Shown: positions 1 through 6,741 of the stretch, one piece after another | Numbering within the stretch: position 1 is the first letter of the stretch | Layout: every line of letters starts with the position of its first letter | Assembly: GCF_013363975.1 (NCBI RefSeq) | Contig: NZ_JABWGN010000002.1 | Span: 496,001 to 560,000 of the forward strand | Direction of reading: 5' to 3' | DNA length: 64,000 bases | Source: Nonomuraea montanisoli | GTDB lineage: Bacteria > Actinomycetota > Actinomycetes > Streptosporangiales > Streptosporangiaceae | Program-made: the position numbers and the translations under genes | Notes under the pieces: generated by a model | Databases searched by the model: none | Told to the model about the DNA's origin: nothing | What the model saw: only the letters and a program-made list of their open reading frames with translations

Positions 1-821
1 CGCCCCCACTCCCGCCACACGCCGGCCACCGAGTCGTGCATGTCCACGACCAGCAAGTCACCGGCGTCCAGGAGCCCCACCCGCCAGCCGTCCGCGGCCA
101 GCGTCCTGGCCAGCGCGACGTCGTCGGCCAGGTGCCCGCGTACCCGGGCGAAACCATCGGCGGCCAGCATCGCGGACCGGTGGAAGGCCAGGCACTGGCC
201 GTTGGCCAGGACCCGGTGCGGCGGGGGCGGCGTCGCGGCCCCGATCGGCCCGAGCCGGTAGACGAGCGTCGCCAGGAACGAGGCGTGCAGCGCCTGCTCG
301 ACCGGGCCGTCGCAGACGAACCTCGGTCCGGCCGAGACCAGGTCGAACTCCTCAAGCCCGGCCGCCAGCGCCCCGAACAGACCGGGCCGCGGCCGGGCGT
401 CGGCGTCCAGAGTCACCACGACCGGGCCTTTCGCGGCGGCCAGCCCCTGGTGGACGGCCCACGGCTTGCCCACCCAGCCCTCCGGCGGCGGCGTGCCGCG
501 CATGACGGTCGCGCCCAGGGACGCGGCCAGCCGCGCCGTGCCGTCCGTGGACTCGTCGTCCACCACGATCACCTCGCGTACCGCCGGATCGGCCAGCGCG
601 GCGGACACGCACGGCCCCAGCCGCTCCTCCTCGTTCCTGGCCGGCACGACCACCGACACGTTCCTGGCCGGCACGACCACCGACACGCCGCTCCGCGCGC
701 CGGCGGGCGCGGGACGCAGCGGCGGCCTGCGCCGGCGTCCCCTCGCCAGCCGGGCGCAGACGACGGCCCCCGCAACGGCCTGCGCCGCGCCGAGCACCGC
801 CGACCACCGCGCGGGCGTCAT
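1..821 (-). CDS. Family 2 glycosyltransferase of carotenoid type, 3' end beyond window
   Basis: This gene reads leftward and leaves the window before its stop, so about 273 codons are visible. The start is an ATG at 819-821 that overlaps the TGA of the upstream desaturase (ATGA), which indicates translational coupling. An N-terminal hydrophobic stretch is followed by the GT-A core: a VVVPARNEEERL strand, the VVDDESTDG motif, GWVGKPWAVHQG and the LDADARP metal/nucleotide site. These are typical of membrane-associated GT2 enzymes that glycosylate carotenoid or hopanoid-like lipids. Its place last in an operon with a desaturase and a CruF-type protein suggests it glycosylates a hydroxylated carotenoid at the membrane. 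The first core strand is duplicated in frame (see repeat 634-687). The acceptor is inferred from context only. Confidence 0.8.
   Translation of the reverse strand, partial: MTPARWSAVLGAAQAVAGAVVCARLARGRRRRPPLRPAPAGARSGVSVVVPARNVSVVVPARNEEERLGPCVSAALADPAVREVIVVDDESTDGTARLAASLGATVMRGTPPPEGWVGKPWAVHQGLAAAKGPVVVTLDADARPRPGLFGALAAGLEEFDLVSAGPRFVCDGPVEQALHASFLATLVYRLGPIGAATPPPPHRVLANGQCLAFHRSAMLAADGFARVRGHLADDVALARTLAADGWRVGLLDAGDLLVVDMHDSVAGVWREWG
634..687. repeat. 27-bp perfect in-frame tandem duplication
   Basis: Two identical 27-bp units (634-660 and 661-687) lie inside the glycosyltransferase gene. The duplication repeats the nine residues VSVVVPARN, the first beta strand of the nucleotide-binding fold. 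Only the second copy runs on into the conserved EEERL segment, so the first copy is probably an extra strand or linker at the domain's N-terminus. Confidence 0.9.
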
Positions 822-2263
822 GAGGCCGCCTTCCCGGTGGGGAAGTCCTCGTCCACCATCGAGGCGACGATCCGCCCGCCCATCGCCACCAGCGGCAGCC
901 CGCCCCCGGGGTGCGCCGAGCCGCCCACCAGGTACAGACCGCGCCGGGGCCCGCGGTTGGCCGGGCGCCGGAAGGGGGAGAGCGGGCCGGAGTACGCCGT
1001 CCCGTAGATCGCGCCGCCCCACGCGCCGTAGCGCCCCCGCAGGTCGGCGGGCGTGAACAGGTCCACGAAGCGCAGCCGTCCCGCCAGGTCCAGACCGCGC
1101 TCGGCGAGCCGTTCCAGCACCAGGTCCCGGTACGACTCCGGCGGCGCCGGCCAGCGGGACGGGTCGCGGGCGGGGACGTTCACCAGCAGCGTCAACGCCT
1201 CGGTGCCGGCCGGGGCCTGCGACGGGTCGTCGACCGAGGCGCAGCCGACGTAGACGGTCGGGTCGGTGGACGGCGTCCGGCGCCGGAAGAGGGCGTCGAA
1301 CTCGGCCCGCTGGTCGGCCGAGAAGAGGATCGAGTGGTGGGCGAGGCCCTCGGTGCGGCCCTCCACCCCGGCCAGCAGCAGGAAGGCCGACGACGAGCGG
1401 CCGAGCGCGGCGACGCGCCGCAGCCTGTGCCGGTCGGGCAGCAGCCGTCCGTACAGCTCGGCCGCGTCGGTGTTCGCCACGACCACGTCGGCGGCGATCC
1501 GCTCGCCGTCCGCCAGCCGGACCCCGCCGACCCGCCGCCGGTCGGCGACGATCGCGTCGACCGGGGCCGACACCCGCACCTCCACACCGGCCTCGGCCAG
1601 CAGGGCGGCGAGGTCGCCGGCGAGACGCGGCAGGCCGCCGGGGACGTACCAGGCGCCGTGGTCGTGCTCGATGGCCGGGACGCAGCCGAGCGCGGCCGGG
1701 GCGCGGTACGGGTCGGACCCGGCGTAGGTGGCGTAGCGGTTGACGTACTGGCGCAGGCGCGGGTCGCGGAAGAAGCGGCGCGCGAGGCCCGCCAGCGTCC
1801 GGCCGGGCGCGACCGCGAGCAGGTCCGACAGGTGCGCAGCGCGCGGGGGCCGGTCCAGCGGGCCGGCGAAGAACGTGCGCGCGGACGCCGACAGGCAGCG
1901 CCGCGCCCAGGCGTGGAACGCCAGCCAGCGCGCGCCCTCCCCGGGCGCCAGCCGCTCCACCTCGCGCGCCATCCGGTCCGGGTCGCGATGCGCGGTCAGC
2001 ACCGACCCGTCGGCGAAGCGGTAGCGGCACAGCTCCCTCACCTCCACCAGCTCGCGTCCCACGCCCAGGTCGCGGAACACGCCGGGCAGCGTGAGCAGCG
2101 ACGGGCCCAGGGAGAAGCGAAAGCCGTCGCGCCGGTGCTCGGCCAGCTTGCCGCCGAGGCGCGGGAGCCGTTCCAGCAGGGTCACCTCGTGCCCGGACCG
2201 GGCCAGCAGCAGGGCGCTCACCATCCCGCCCACGCCGCCGCCCACCACGCTCACCGCCGCCAC
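818..2263 (-). CDS. Phytoene desaturase family FAD oxidoreductase (CrtI/CrtD-like)
   Basis: The protein is about 481 residues, the usual length for CrtI-type carotenoid desaturases or isomerases. It begins with the FAD-binding dinucleotide motif (VVGGGVGGM, then LLERLPRLGGK) and ends with the family signature YLVGGSAHPGGGLPLVAMGG, followed by a short tail. The likely substrate is a linear or monocyclic carotene at the membrane; the exact desaturation step cannot be told from sequence. The start is a GTG at 2263, four bases after a GAGGAGG ribosome site and 13 bases inside the upstream gene. A second GTG at 2254 forms a GTGA overlap with the CruF stop but sits 13 bases from the ribosome site. 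It is the middle gene of a three-gene carotenoid operon. Confidence 0.85.
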   Translation of the reverse strand: MAAVSVVGGGVGGMVSALLLARSGHEVTLLERLPRLGGKLAEHRRDGFRFSLGPSLLTLPGVFRDLGVGRELVEVRELCRYRFADGSVLTAHRDPDRMAREVERLAPGEGARWLAFHAWARRCLSASARTFFAGPLDRPPRAAHLSDLLAVAPGRTLAGLARRFFRDPRLRQYVNRYATYAGSDPYRAPAALGCVPAIEHDHGAWYVPGGLPRLAGDLAALLAEAGVEVRVSAPVDAIVADRRRVGGVRLADGERIAADVVVANTDAAELYGRLLPDRHRLRRVAALGRSSSAFLLLAGVEGRTEGLAHHSILFSADQRAEFDALFRRRTPSTDPTVYVGCASVDDPSQAPAGTEALTLLVNVPARDPSRWPAPPESYRDLVLERLAERGLDLAGRLRFVDLFTPADLRGRYGAWGGAIYGTAYSGPLSPFRRPANRGPRRGLYLVGGSAHPGGGLPLVAMGGRIVASMVDEDFPTGKAAS

Positions 2264-3081
2264 ACGTCCTCCTCGATTCCTGTACGCGCTCCGGCTCCGG
2301 CTCTCGCCGCGACCCGTACGGCGACGAACACCCCCATGGCCACACCGCCGCACACGGCGACCAAGAGGTCGGGTGGCCGGAACACCAGCGCGAACCCGAC
2401 CGTCTCCATCACCGCCATGACCGCGTACACCGCCGCCGGCCCCGCCGTGCCGGACACCTCCGGCAGCAGCCCATGGATCACCGCCATCACCACCAGCGAC
2501 ACCAGCAGCCATCCCGCGAAGTTGCTCAGCGGCACGCCGCGGTAGAAGCCGCCGTCGTGCCATGTCCACGCGCCGAGGCGCAGCATCTGCGGATCGAGGA
2601 ACAGGTCCCACGCGGTCAGCGCCACGGCCCCGAGCAGGACGCGCGCGGCCCCACGGCCAGGGACGTGCGCGGCCCCACGACCAGGGAGGCGCGCGCCGCC
2701 ACCACCCGGGGCGATGGCGTACGCGGCCAGCCCCATCCCGCCCCAGGCCACCGGCACGATCACCGGCACGCCCAGCACCTGCGGCTGGAGCACTTGGGTG
2801 TAGGAGTAGGCCCCGAACGGCACCCCGGTCGCCACCCCGGCCAGCTCGGCGGCGTAGCCGACGGCCACCACGGCGCCGAACGCCGCCACGGCCCGCCCCG
2901 GCCGGCCGGTCGCCCCGGCCGCGAACGCCACGGACGAGGCCGCCAGCAGCAGCACGACGAGGCCCGTCCATCCGCGCAGATCGTCTATCGCACCACTGAC
3001 GACCTGCGCGGCGACCATCGCGCCCAGCAGGACCGTTCCGATGATCGAGGGGGCGCGTCGCCGGGCCGAGACTGCGGTCAC
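2251..3081 (-). CDS. cruF: Carotenoid biosynthesis protein, CruF/DUF422 type
   Basis: This is a polytopic membrane protein of about 276 residues with around seven hydrophobic segments. It carries the polar signature of the carotenoid 1,2-hydratase (CruF) family: YAAELAGVATGVPFGAYSYT near the first third, then AWDLFLDPQ and GVPLSNFAGW. CruF adds water to the psi end group of carotenes and makes the hydroxyl that a CruG-type glycosyltransferase then uses, which fits the downstream neighbours. The start chosen is GTG 3081 with a GAAGG site; the open frame extends to 3231 but that extension is not family-like. An imperfect 24-bp duplication (2643-2690) adds a GRGAA-rich loop. A lycopene-elongase relative is possible. 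Confidence 0.75.
   Translation of the reverse strand: MTAVSARRRAPSIIGTVLLGAMVAAQVVSGAIDDLRGWTGLVVLLLAASSVAFAAGATGRPGRAVAAFGAVVAVGYAAELAGVATGVPFGAYSYTQVLQPQVLGVPVIVPVAWGGMGLAAYAIAPGGGGARLPGRGAAHVPGRGAARVLLGAVALTAWDLFLDPQMLRLGAWTWHDGGFYRGVPLSNFAGWLLVSLVVMAVIHGLLPEVSGTAGPAAVYAVMAVMETVGFALVFRPPDLLVAVCGGVAMGVFVAVRVAARAGAGARTGIEEDVWRR
2643..2690. repeat. Imperfect 24-bp in-frame tandem duplication in cruF
   Basis: Units 2643-2666 and 2667-2690 match at about 21 of 24 positions. They encode PGRGAA-type repeats in a hydrophilic loop between membrane segments, so the duplication lengthens a loop and keeps the frame. Confidence 0.7.
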
Positions 3082-3282
3082 GCCCGTACCTTCGGCCGGT
3101 CTGGCCGTTCGGATGCATCGTCCCGCCGGCTGCGCACCGCCACGGACCCGATCACCACTCGTAAGATCACCTATGACTGCGACCGGGCCACCGCGCCAAG
3201 ACGACTTGAACACTGGTAGGTGTGCATGCAATGGGTAGTCGCATGGGAAAAATCATGGGGACATGTCCGGGGAGTGGCTGAT

Positions 3283-3453
3283 GTGTTGGTGATCGATGTC
3301 GGGGCGGCCACTGGTGCGGCGGCATTGGACGAGGCTGCCGATTCTCTGTCCGGGCGCCAATGGGTGATCACCGACATTCTGAAGGCACTCAAAGGGCCGC
3401 CGGGCAAGCTGGAATCGTTTGTCTATGTGGAGGTCAACCAGGGTCTGCTGTGA
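3283..3453 (+). CDS. Possible small hypothetical protein
   Basis: A 56-codon frame begins at a GTG eight bases after GGGGAG and ends at 3453. Its translation (LVIDVGAATGAAALDEAADS, then QWVITDILKALKG) looks like a folded mixed alpha/beta segment, and codon use is lower in GC than in neighbouring genes, as for the lipoprotein gene that follows. No family is recognised. The rest of 3082-3512 holds the cruF upstream region and no other gene that can be supported; the antisense frame here looks non-coding. It could be chance or a remnant. Confidence 0.3.
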   Translation: MLVIDVGAATGAAALDEAADSLSGRQWVITDILKALKGPPGKLESFVYVEVNQGLL

Positions 3454-3512
3454 ACTCTCTCGGTGAGATCGCCTGGTATGAGTCGGCGGAAATGTCAAGT
3501 CGGAGGCGTTTC

Positions 3513-3950
3513 ATGAAGAAGGGTTTGGCGTTGCTCGTCGTCGTCGGTGCGATGACGACGAGCTCTGGCTGTGCAGGGATTGATGCGACCTCATCATCGT
3601 CGGCGGACTGCTACAGGAAAGACGACCGTGAGGGCGAGCGGCTCGCCGGCGTCATAGGTCCGCTGCTGTCACCGGATGTGCGCTCAACGCTTGTCAAAGG
3701 TAGCGGCTGCGATTCCGCGCCTGAGGGAGGTGCATTCATATCCTATACTCTGTATTCTGATATTCCTCCGCACGTGGTCATGCAGAAATTCTATTCCGCT
3801 GGATGGGTCGACTTGCCGAGGGCCAAAGAGCCTTGCCCGGACTCCTGCATCGCCGGGGTGAGCAAGGAAACCGATGGCCGGCGTATTGAGGCGACAGTGG
3901 AAGACTCCGCTGGAGGTCCCCGCATGCTGGAGGCTGCGTTCGTCGACTAG
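3513..3950 (+). CDS. Small secreted lipoprotein of unknown function
   Basis: The 145-residue protein starts at ATG 3513, six bases after GGAGG. The N-terminus MKKGLALLVVVGAMTTSSGC is a classical lipoprotein signal, with the lipobox cysteine at residue 20. The mature part has further cysteines (DCYRKDD, SGCDS, EPCPDSC) that could form disulfides outside the membrane, and a central ISYTLYSDIPPHVVMQKFYSAGW stretch resembling small actinobacterial lipoproteins whose role is unknown. Codon use is clearly less GC-biased than in the rest of the window, as in the 3.2-4.3 kb islet generally, which suggests a different origin. No enzyme motif is visible. Confidence 0.7.
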   Translation: MKKGLALLVVVGAMTTSSGCAGIDATSSSSADCYRKDDREGERLAGVIGPLLSPDVRSTLVKGSGCDSAPEGGAFISYTLYSDIPPHVVMQKFYSAGWVDLPRAKEPCPDSCIAGVSKETDGRRIEATVEDSAGGPRMLEAAFVD

Positions 3951-3974
3951 GGCCGTCACAGTCGCTGCGACACC

Positions 3975-4331
3975 ACGGGTTCCAGGTCAGGGGTCTTCCG
4001 GAAGAGGACTTTCGCGGGAAGGTTCTGATCTTCGTCGTGGGCGTCGTCCTGATGGTCGCGCTGCCGGGAGCCGCACTGCTGGAGCTGATCACGGCATCGA
4101 CGATCCTCCCGGCGATCATCGACGGCTTGCACGACGGTCCTGTGTCTGGCGGTGCGCGGACGACTGGATCGCGGAAAGGGCGCGTTCGACCTCGGGCGGC
4201 TCGAGGTGCCTGTCGCCGTCGGGGCGCTGGCGTGGTCGGCCGTCGCCGTGTTCGTACTGGTGGCGCCGGCGGAGGCGTTCGTTCCCGCCTTGATCGCGGC
4301 GCTGGAGACGGAGCCCGGAGGGATGCTCTGA
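3975..4331 (+). pseudogene. Remnant of an APC-family amino acid permease, C-terminal part
   Basis: Two reading frames together spell the end of an APC-superfamily permease. The first frame gives DFRGKVLIFVVGVVLMVALP and then ELITASTILPAII. After a single-base shift near 4138 the second frame gives LAVRGRLDRGKGAFDLGR, then LEVPVAVGALAW, and a final hydrophobic helix to the TGA at 4329-4331. This is the usual order of the last transmembrane helices and the FxLGR loop in these permeases. About three quarters of the gene (the N-terminal side) is absent, so it is a truncated and frameshifted relic. The family assignment is from motif order only. Confidence 0.6.
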
Positions 4332-4730
4332 TCAAGGGAGGGCCGCGGCGATCCGGCGGCGGAGGCCGGCTTCGTGGTCCGCGTCGGTGCGGAGCGTCAG
4401 GGTCAGCCCGGTGCCGGCGGCCTCGGCCAGGACGGCCAGCAGGGTGACGAGCTGCTCGGCGGGCTCGGCGCTGAGGAGCTCCTCGGCGTGCTCCACGAGC
4501 AGGTCCACCCTTCCGGTGTCACGCAGGGAGTCGGTCAGCGCGTCCCAGTTGCGGCCGAAGTAAGCGGGGAGACGGAGTGCCCGGGCCGCCTCCTCGAAGA
4601 AGGCGGCCCTGGTCCGGGCCGCGCGTCCGTCGATGACCGCGGGCGCCGGGATCCGGGCCGTGCGTCCGTCCGGGATCGCGGGCGCCGGGCCCGTGGACAC
4701 GGTCAGCCAGGGTGGCAGCGGGTCGTCCAT
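4332..4730 (-). CDS. Barstar family RNase inhibitor
   Basis: The protein is 132 residues. After a variable N-terminus of about 30 residues it shows the barstar fold: ARTRAAFFEEAARALRLP followed by YFGRNWDALTDSLRD, in which the aromatic/Asp-rich loop is the part that plugs the active site of barnase-type RNases. A leucine-rich C-terminal helix pair follows. It starts two bases after the stop of a secreted guanyl-RNase gene, so the two are co-transcribed. The job is most likely to protect the cytoplasm from any RNase that is not exported. The N-terminus carries an IPDGRTARIPAP / IDGRAARTRA near-repeat. Confidence 0.85.
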   Translation of the reverse strand: MDDPLPPWLTVSTGPAPAIPDGRTARIPAPAVIDGRAARTRAAFFEEAARALRLPAYFGRNWDALTDSLRDTGRVDLLVEHAEELLSAEPAEQLVTLLAVLAEAAGTGLTLTLRTDADHEAGLRRRIAAALP

Positions 4731-4732
4731 TC

Positions 4733-5134
4733 CTACAGTCTGTAGAAGTCGGTGTAGTGGTTCGGGGTGAACCAGGTCGCGCGGGTGCCGCGGTCGACGA
4801 CGATCCGGTACGCGTCGCGGGCGGCGCCCCGCGGCCGGGAGTACACGTCGTACTCGTCGTACGTGGCGCCGCGGGGAAGGCGGCCTTCCCGGTTGCGGAA
4901 GCGTCCGCCCGTGTAGTTGTACGCGCCACCCGGCCAGGGGTACCAGCCGGCACGGGTGGGGTAGCCCTTGGCGGCCCAGATCGAGTTGGCCGAGCGCGCG
5001 TCGGCGCATCGGGAGACGGTGCAGGAGTCGTGGACCGAGGCCGCGGCAGGAGTCGTACCGGTCACCGCCGTGGCAAGCGTGACCGCCAGTGCGACGGTCA
5101 GAGCCGTCCGCCGTGAGAAGTCCTTCGTCCGCAT
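4733..5134 (-). CDS. Secreted guanyl-specific ribonuclease (RNase Sa/T1 family)
   Basis: The 133-residue product begins with a signal sequence (MRTKDFSRRTALTVALAV to AAAS, cleavage near residue 35). The paired arginines in FSRRTAL leave a Tat route possible. The mature domain has the order of microbial guanyl RNases: GRFRNREGRLP, then TYDEYDVYSR with the catalytic glutamate, AYRIVVDRG with the catalytic arginine and TPNHYTDFYRL with the catalytic histidine near the C-terminus. It hydrolyses RNA 3' of guanosine outside the cell. The start at 5134 is preceded by GAGGAGGTGGAGGG. Barstar follows at once, making a toxin-immunity operon, as in the barnase-barstar pair. Confidence 0.85.
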   Translation of the reverse strand: MRTKDFSRRTALTVALAVTLATAVTGTTPAAASVHDSCTVSRCADARSANSIWAAKGYPTRAGWYPWPGGAYNYTGGRFRNREGRLPRGATYDEYDVYSRPRGAARDAYRIVVDRGTRATWFTPNHYTDFYRL

Positions 5135-5241
5135 CCCTCCACCTCCTCGAACGCACCCGTACGGACGCCGCGCGAACGGCCCGCCCTCGAAGGGCATCAC
5201 ATCACGTCAGAAGCGCCCGAGCGGGATTCCGATCAGGACCC

Positions 5242-5271
5242 TTGACGGTCTCAAGCCTCCATCCCTACCAT
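5242..5271 (+). promoter_or_regulatory. Candidate sigma-70-type promoter for the PKS locus
   Basis: TTGACG (5242-5247) and TACCAT (5266-5271) are separated by 18 bases in an unusually AT-rich stretch 100 bases before the FAD oxidoreductase gene. The spacing and hexamers fit the housekeeping sigma consensus. The interval 5135-5370 contains no gene. Confidence 0.5.
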
Positions 5272-5370
5272 TCAGTAACCTCTTAATGATCAACGCAATC
5301 CCCGTTTACGGTTCAACCACTTCCTTTCGCGTGGAAGCGGCGGAGCCGTAGTTCCGTAGGGAAATGTCGC

Positions 5371-6594
5371 ATGTCAGATGACTATGACGTCGTCATAGTG
5401 GGCGCGAGCATTGCCGGATGTGCCGCCGCCATACTGTTCGCGAATCTCGGCGCCCGCGTCGCGCTTCTCGAAAAGCATTCCGGCATGGACGCGTACAAGG
5501 TCCTGTGCACCCACACGCTCCAGCCGAGCTGCATGCCGGTCATCAAGACCCTGGGACTCCTGCCCCCGCTGGAGCAGGCCGGGGCCCGGCGGCACGTCAC
5601 CCACCTGTGGACGCGGTGGGGATGGATCGAGCCGCGGCCCGCTCCCGGCCGGGAGCCGCTCCCGCACGGGCTCAACGTCCGCCGCCAGACCCTCGACCCC
5701 CTGCTCAGGCGGCTGGCCGCCGAGACGCCGGGCGTCGACCTGCGGCTCGGCGGCGGCGTCAACGGGCTCCTGGAGGAGAACGGCCGCTTCACCGGTGTGA
5801 GCACCACGGACGGCGCCCGGCTGACGGCGCGGCTGGTCGTGGGCGCCGACGGCCGCGCCTCCACCGTCGGCTCCCTCAGCGGCCTCCCCGTACGGCTGAG
5901 CGCCAACAACCGCCTCGGGTTCCTCGCCCACTACCGCGGCCTGCCGGACGACGACGCGAGCCGCGTGTGGTTCCTCGACCCCGACACCGCCTTCGCCTTC
6001 CCCAACGACGACGGCGTCACCGTGATCGCCTGCAGCCCGGCCAAGGAACACCACGCCTCCGCCTTCCGCGCCGACCTGGAGGGCAGCTTCGAGCGGTTCG
6101 TCCGCGCCCTGCCCGACGCGCCCCCCATCGACCGGGGCGAACGCATCTCGAAGATCATCGGTACCCGCGACCTGCCCAACGTCTACCGCAAGCCGTACGG
6201 GCCGGGACTCGCCCTCGTCGGCGACGCGGCGCTGGCCACCGACCCGCTGTGGGGCGTCGGGTGCGGGTGGGCGTTCCAGTCGGCCCAGTGGCTGGTGGAC
6301 GCGGTCGGCCCGGCCGTGGCCGGGGGAGGCGACGTGCTGCCGGGCCTCGAGGCGTACGGCGGGAAACATCGCTCCGCGCTCGACAGTCACCACAAACTCA
6401 TGGAGGACTACTCGGCCGTGCGGCCGTTCAATGTCTTCGAACGGCTGCTGCTTTCCGCCGCGGCCCGCGACGCCGGAGCGGCCCGGCATTATCACGCCTT
6501 CGCCTCCCGCCTCATCGACGTCAAGGAATTCGCGTCACCGGGCTCGCTGCTGCGCGCCGCGCGGGTGAACGCCCTCCACCGTCTGCGCAAGTAA
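5371..6594 (+). CDS. FAD-dependent oxidoreductase/monooxygenase of the PKS locus
   Basis: The 407-residue protein has the full signature of the FAD monooxygenase/geranylgeranyl-reductase-like group: VVIVGASIAGCAAAILFANL at the N-terminus (Rossmann motif with E-lysine after strand 2), a central VVGADGRAS motif around residue 155, and ALVGDAALATDPLWGVGCGW near residues 281-300, where Gly284-Asp285 contacts FAD ribityl. It is not a flavin halogenase, as no WxWxIP motif is seen. It stands 147 bases before the PKS gene on the same strand, so it probably oxidises (epoxidises, hydroxylates) or reduces the polyene made by that PKS. The gap holds a 12-bp repeat array. Confidence 0.8.
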   Translation: MSDDYDVVIVGASIAGCAAAILFANLGARVALLEKHSGMDAYKVLCTHTLQPSCMPVIKTLGLLPPLEQAGARRHVTHLWTRWGWIEPRPAPGREPLPHGLNVRRQTLDPLLRRLAAETPGVDLRLGGGVNGLLEENGRFTGVSTTDGARLTARLVVGADGRASTVGSLSGLPVRLSANNRLGFLAHYRGLPDDDASRVWFLDPDTAFAFPNDDGVTVIACSPAKEHHASAFRADLEGSFERFVRALPDAPPIDRGERISKIIGTRDLPNVYRKPYGPGLALVGDAALATDPLWGVGCGWAFQSAQWLVDAVGPAVAGGGDVLPGLEAYGGKHRSALDSHHKLMEDYSAVRPFNVFERLLLSAAARDAGAARHYHAFASRLIDVKEFASPGSLLRAARVNALHRLRK

Positions 6595-6646
6595 CGGCCG
6601 CTCCGCCCGAAGCCGCCGAACAGCGGCCGAACCGCCGCCGGACGGC

Positions 6647-6718
6647 CGCAAAAACGCCCGCAAAAACACTCGCAAAAACACTCGCAAAAACACCCGCGGA
6701 AGCAGCCGCGGAAACAGC
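6647..6718. repeat. 12-bp tandem repeat array between oxidoreductase and PKS genes
   Basis: Six contiguous 12-bp units fill half of the intergenic gap. The first four (6647-6694) are variants of CGCAAAAACACT, and the last two (6695-6718) are CGCGGAARCAGC. The A-runs recur every 12 bases, near but not at helical phase. They stand out in GC-rich DNA and end 23 bases before the PKS start codon. Confidence 0.85.
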
Positions 6719-6741
6719 CGCCGAGACATCTAAGGATTCGC

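Noticed and set aside
818..3118. 766-residue desaturase with long N-terminal extension
   Set aside because: The first 285 residues are an out-of-phase reading of cruF; the FAD motif begins right after the ribosome site near 2270.
3082..3231. N-terminal extension of the cruF gene to an ATG at 3231
   Set aside because: The extra 50 residues are polar, not family-like, and the GTG at 3081 leads directly into the hydrophobic start expected for the family.
4332..5156. Fused RNase-barstar protein in one frame
   Set aside because: The long frame reads the RNase gene in the wrong phase; RNase and barstar have their own starts and a two-base gap.
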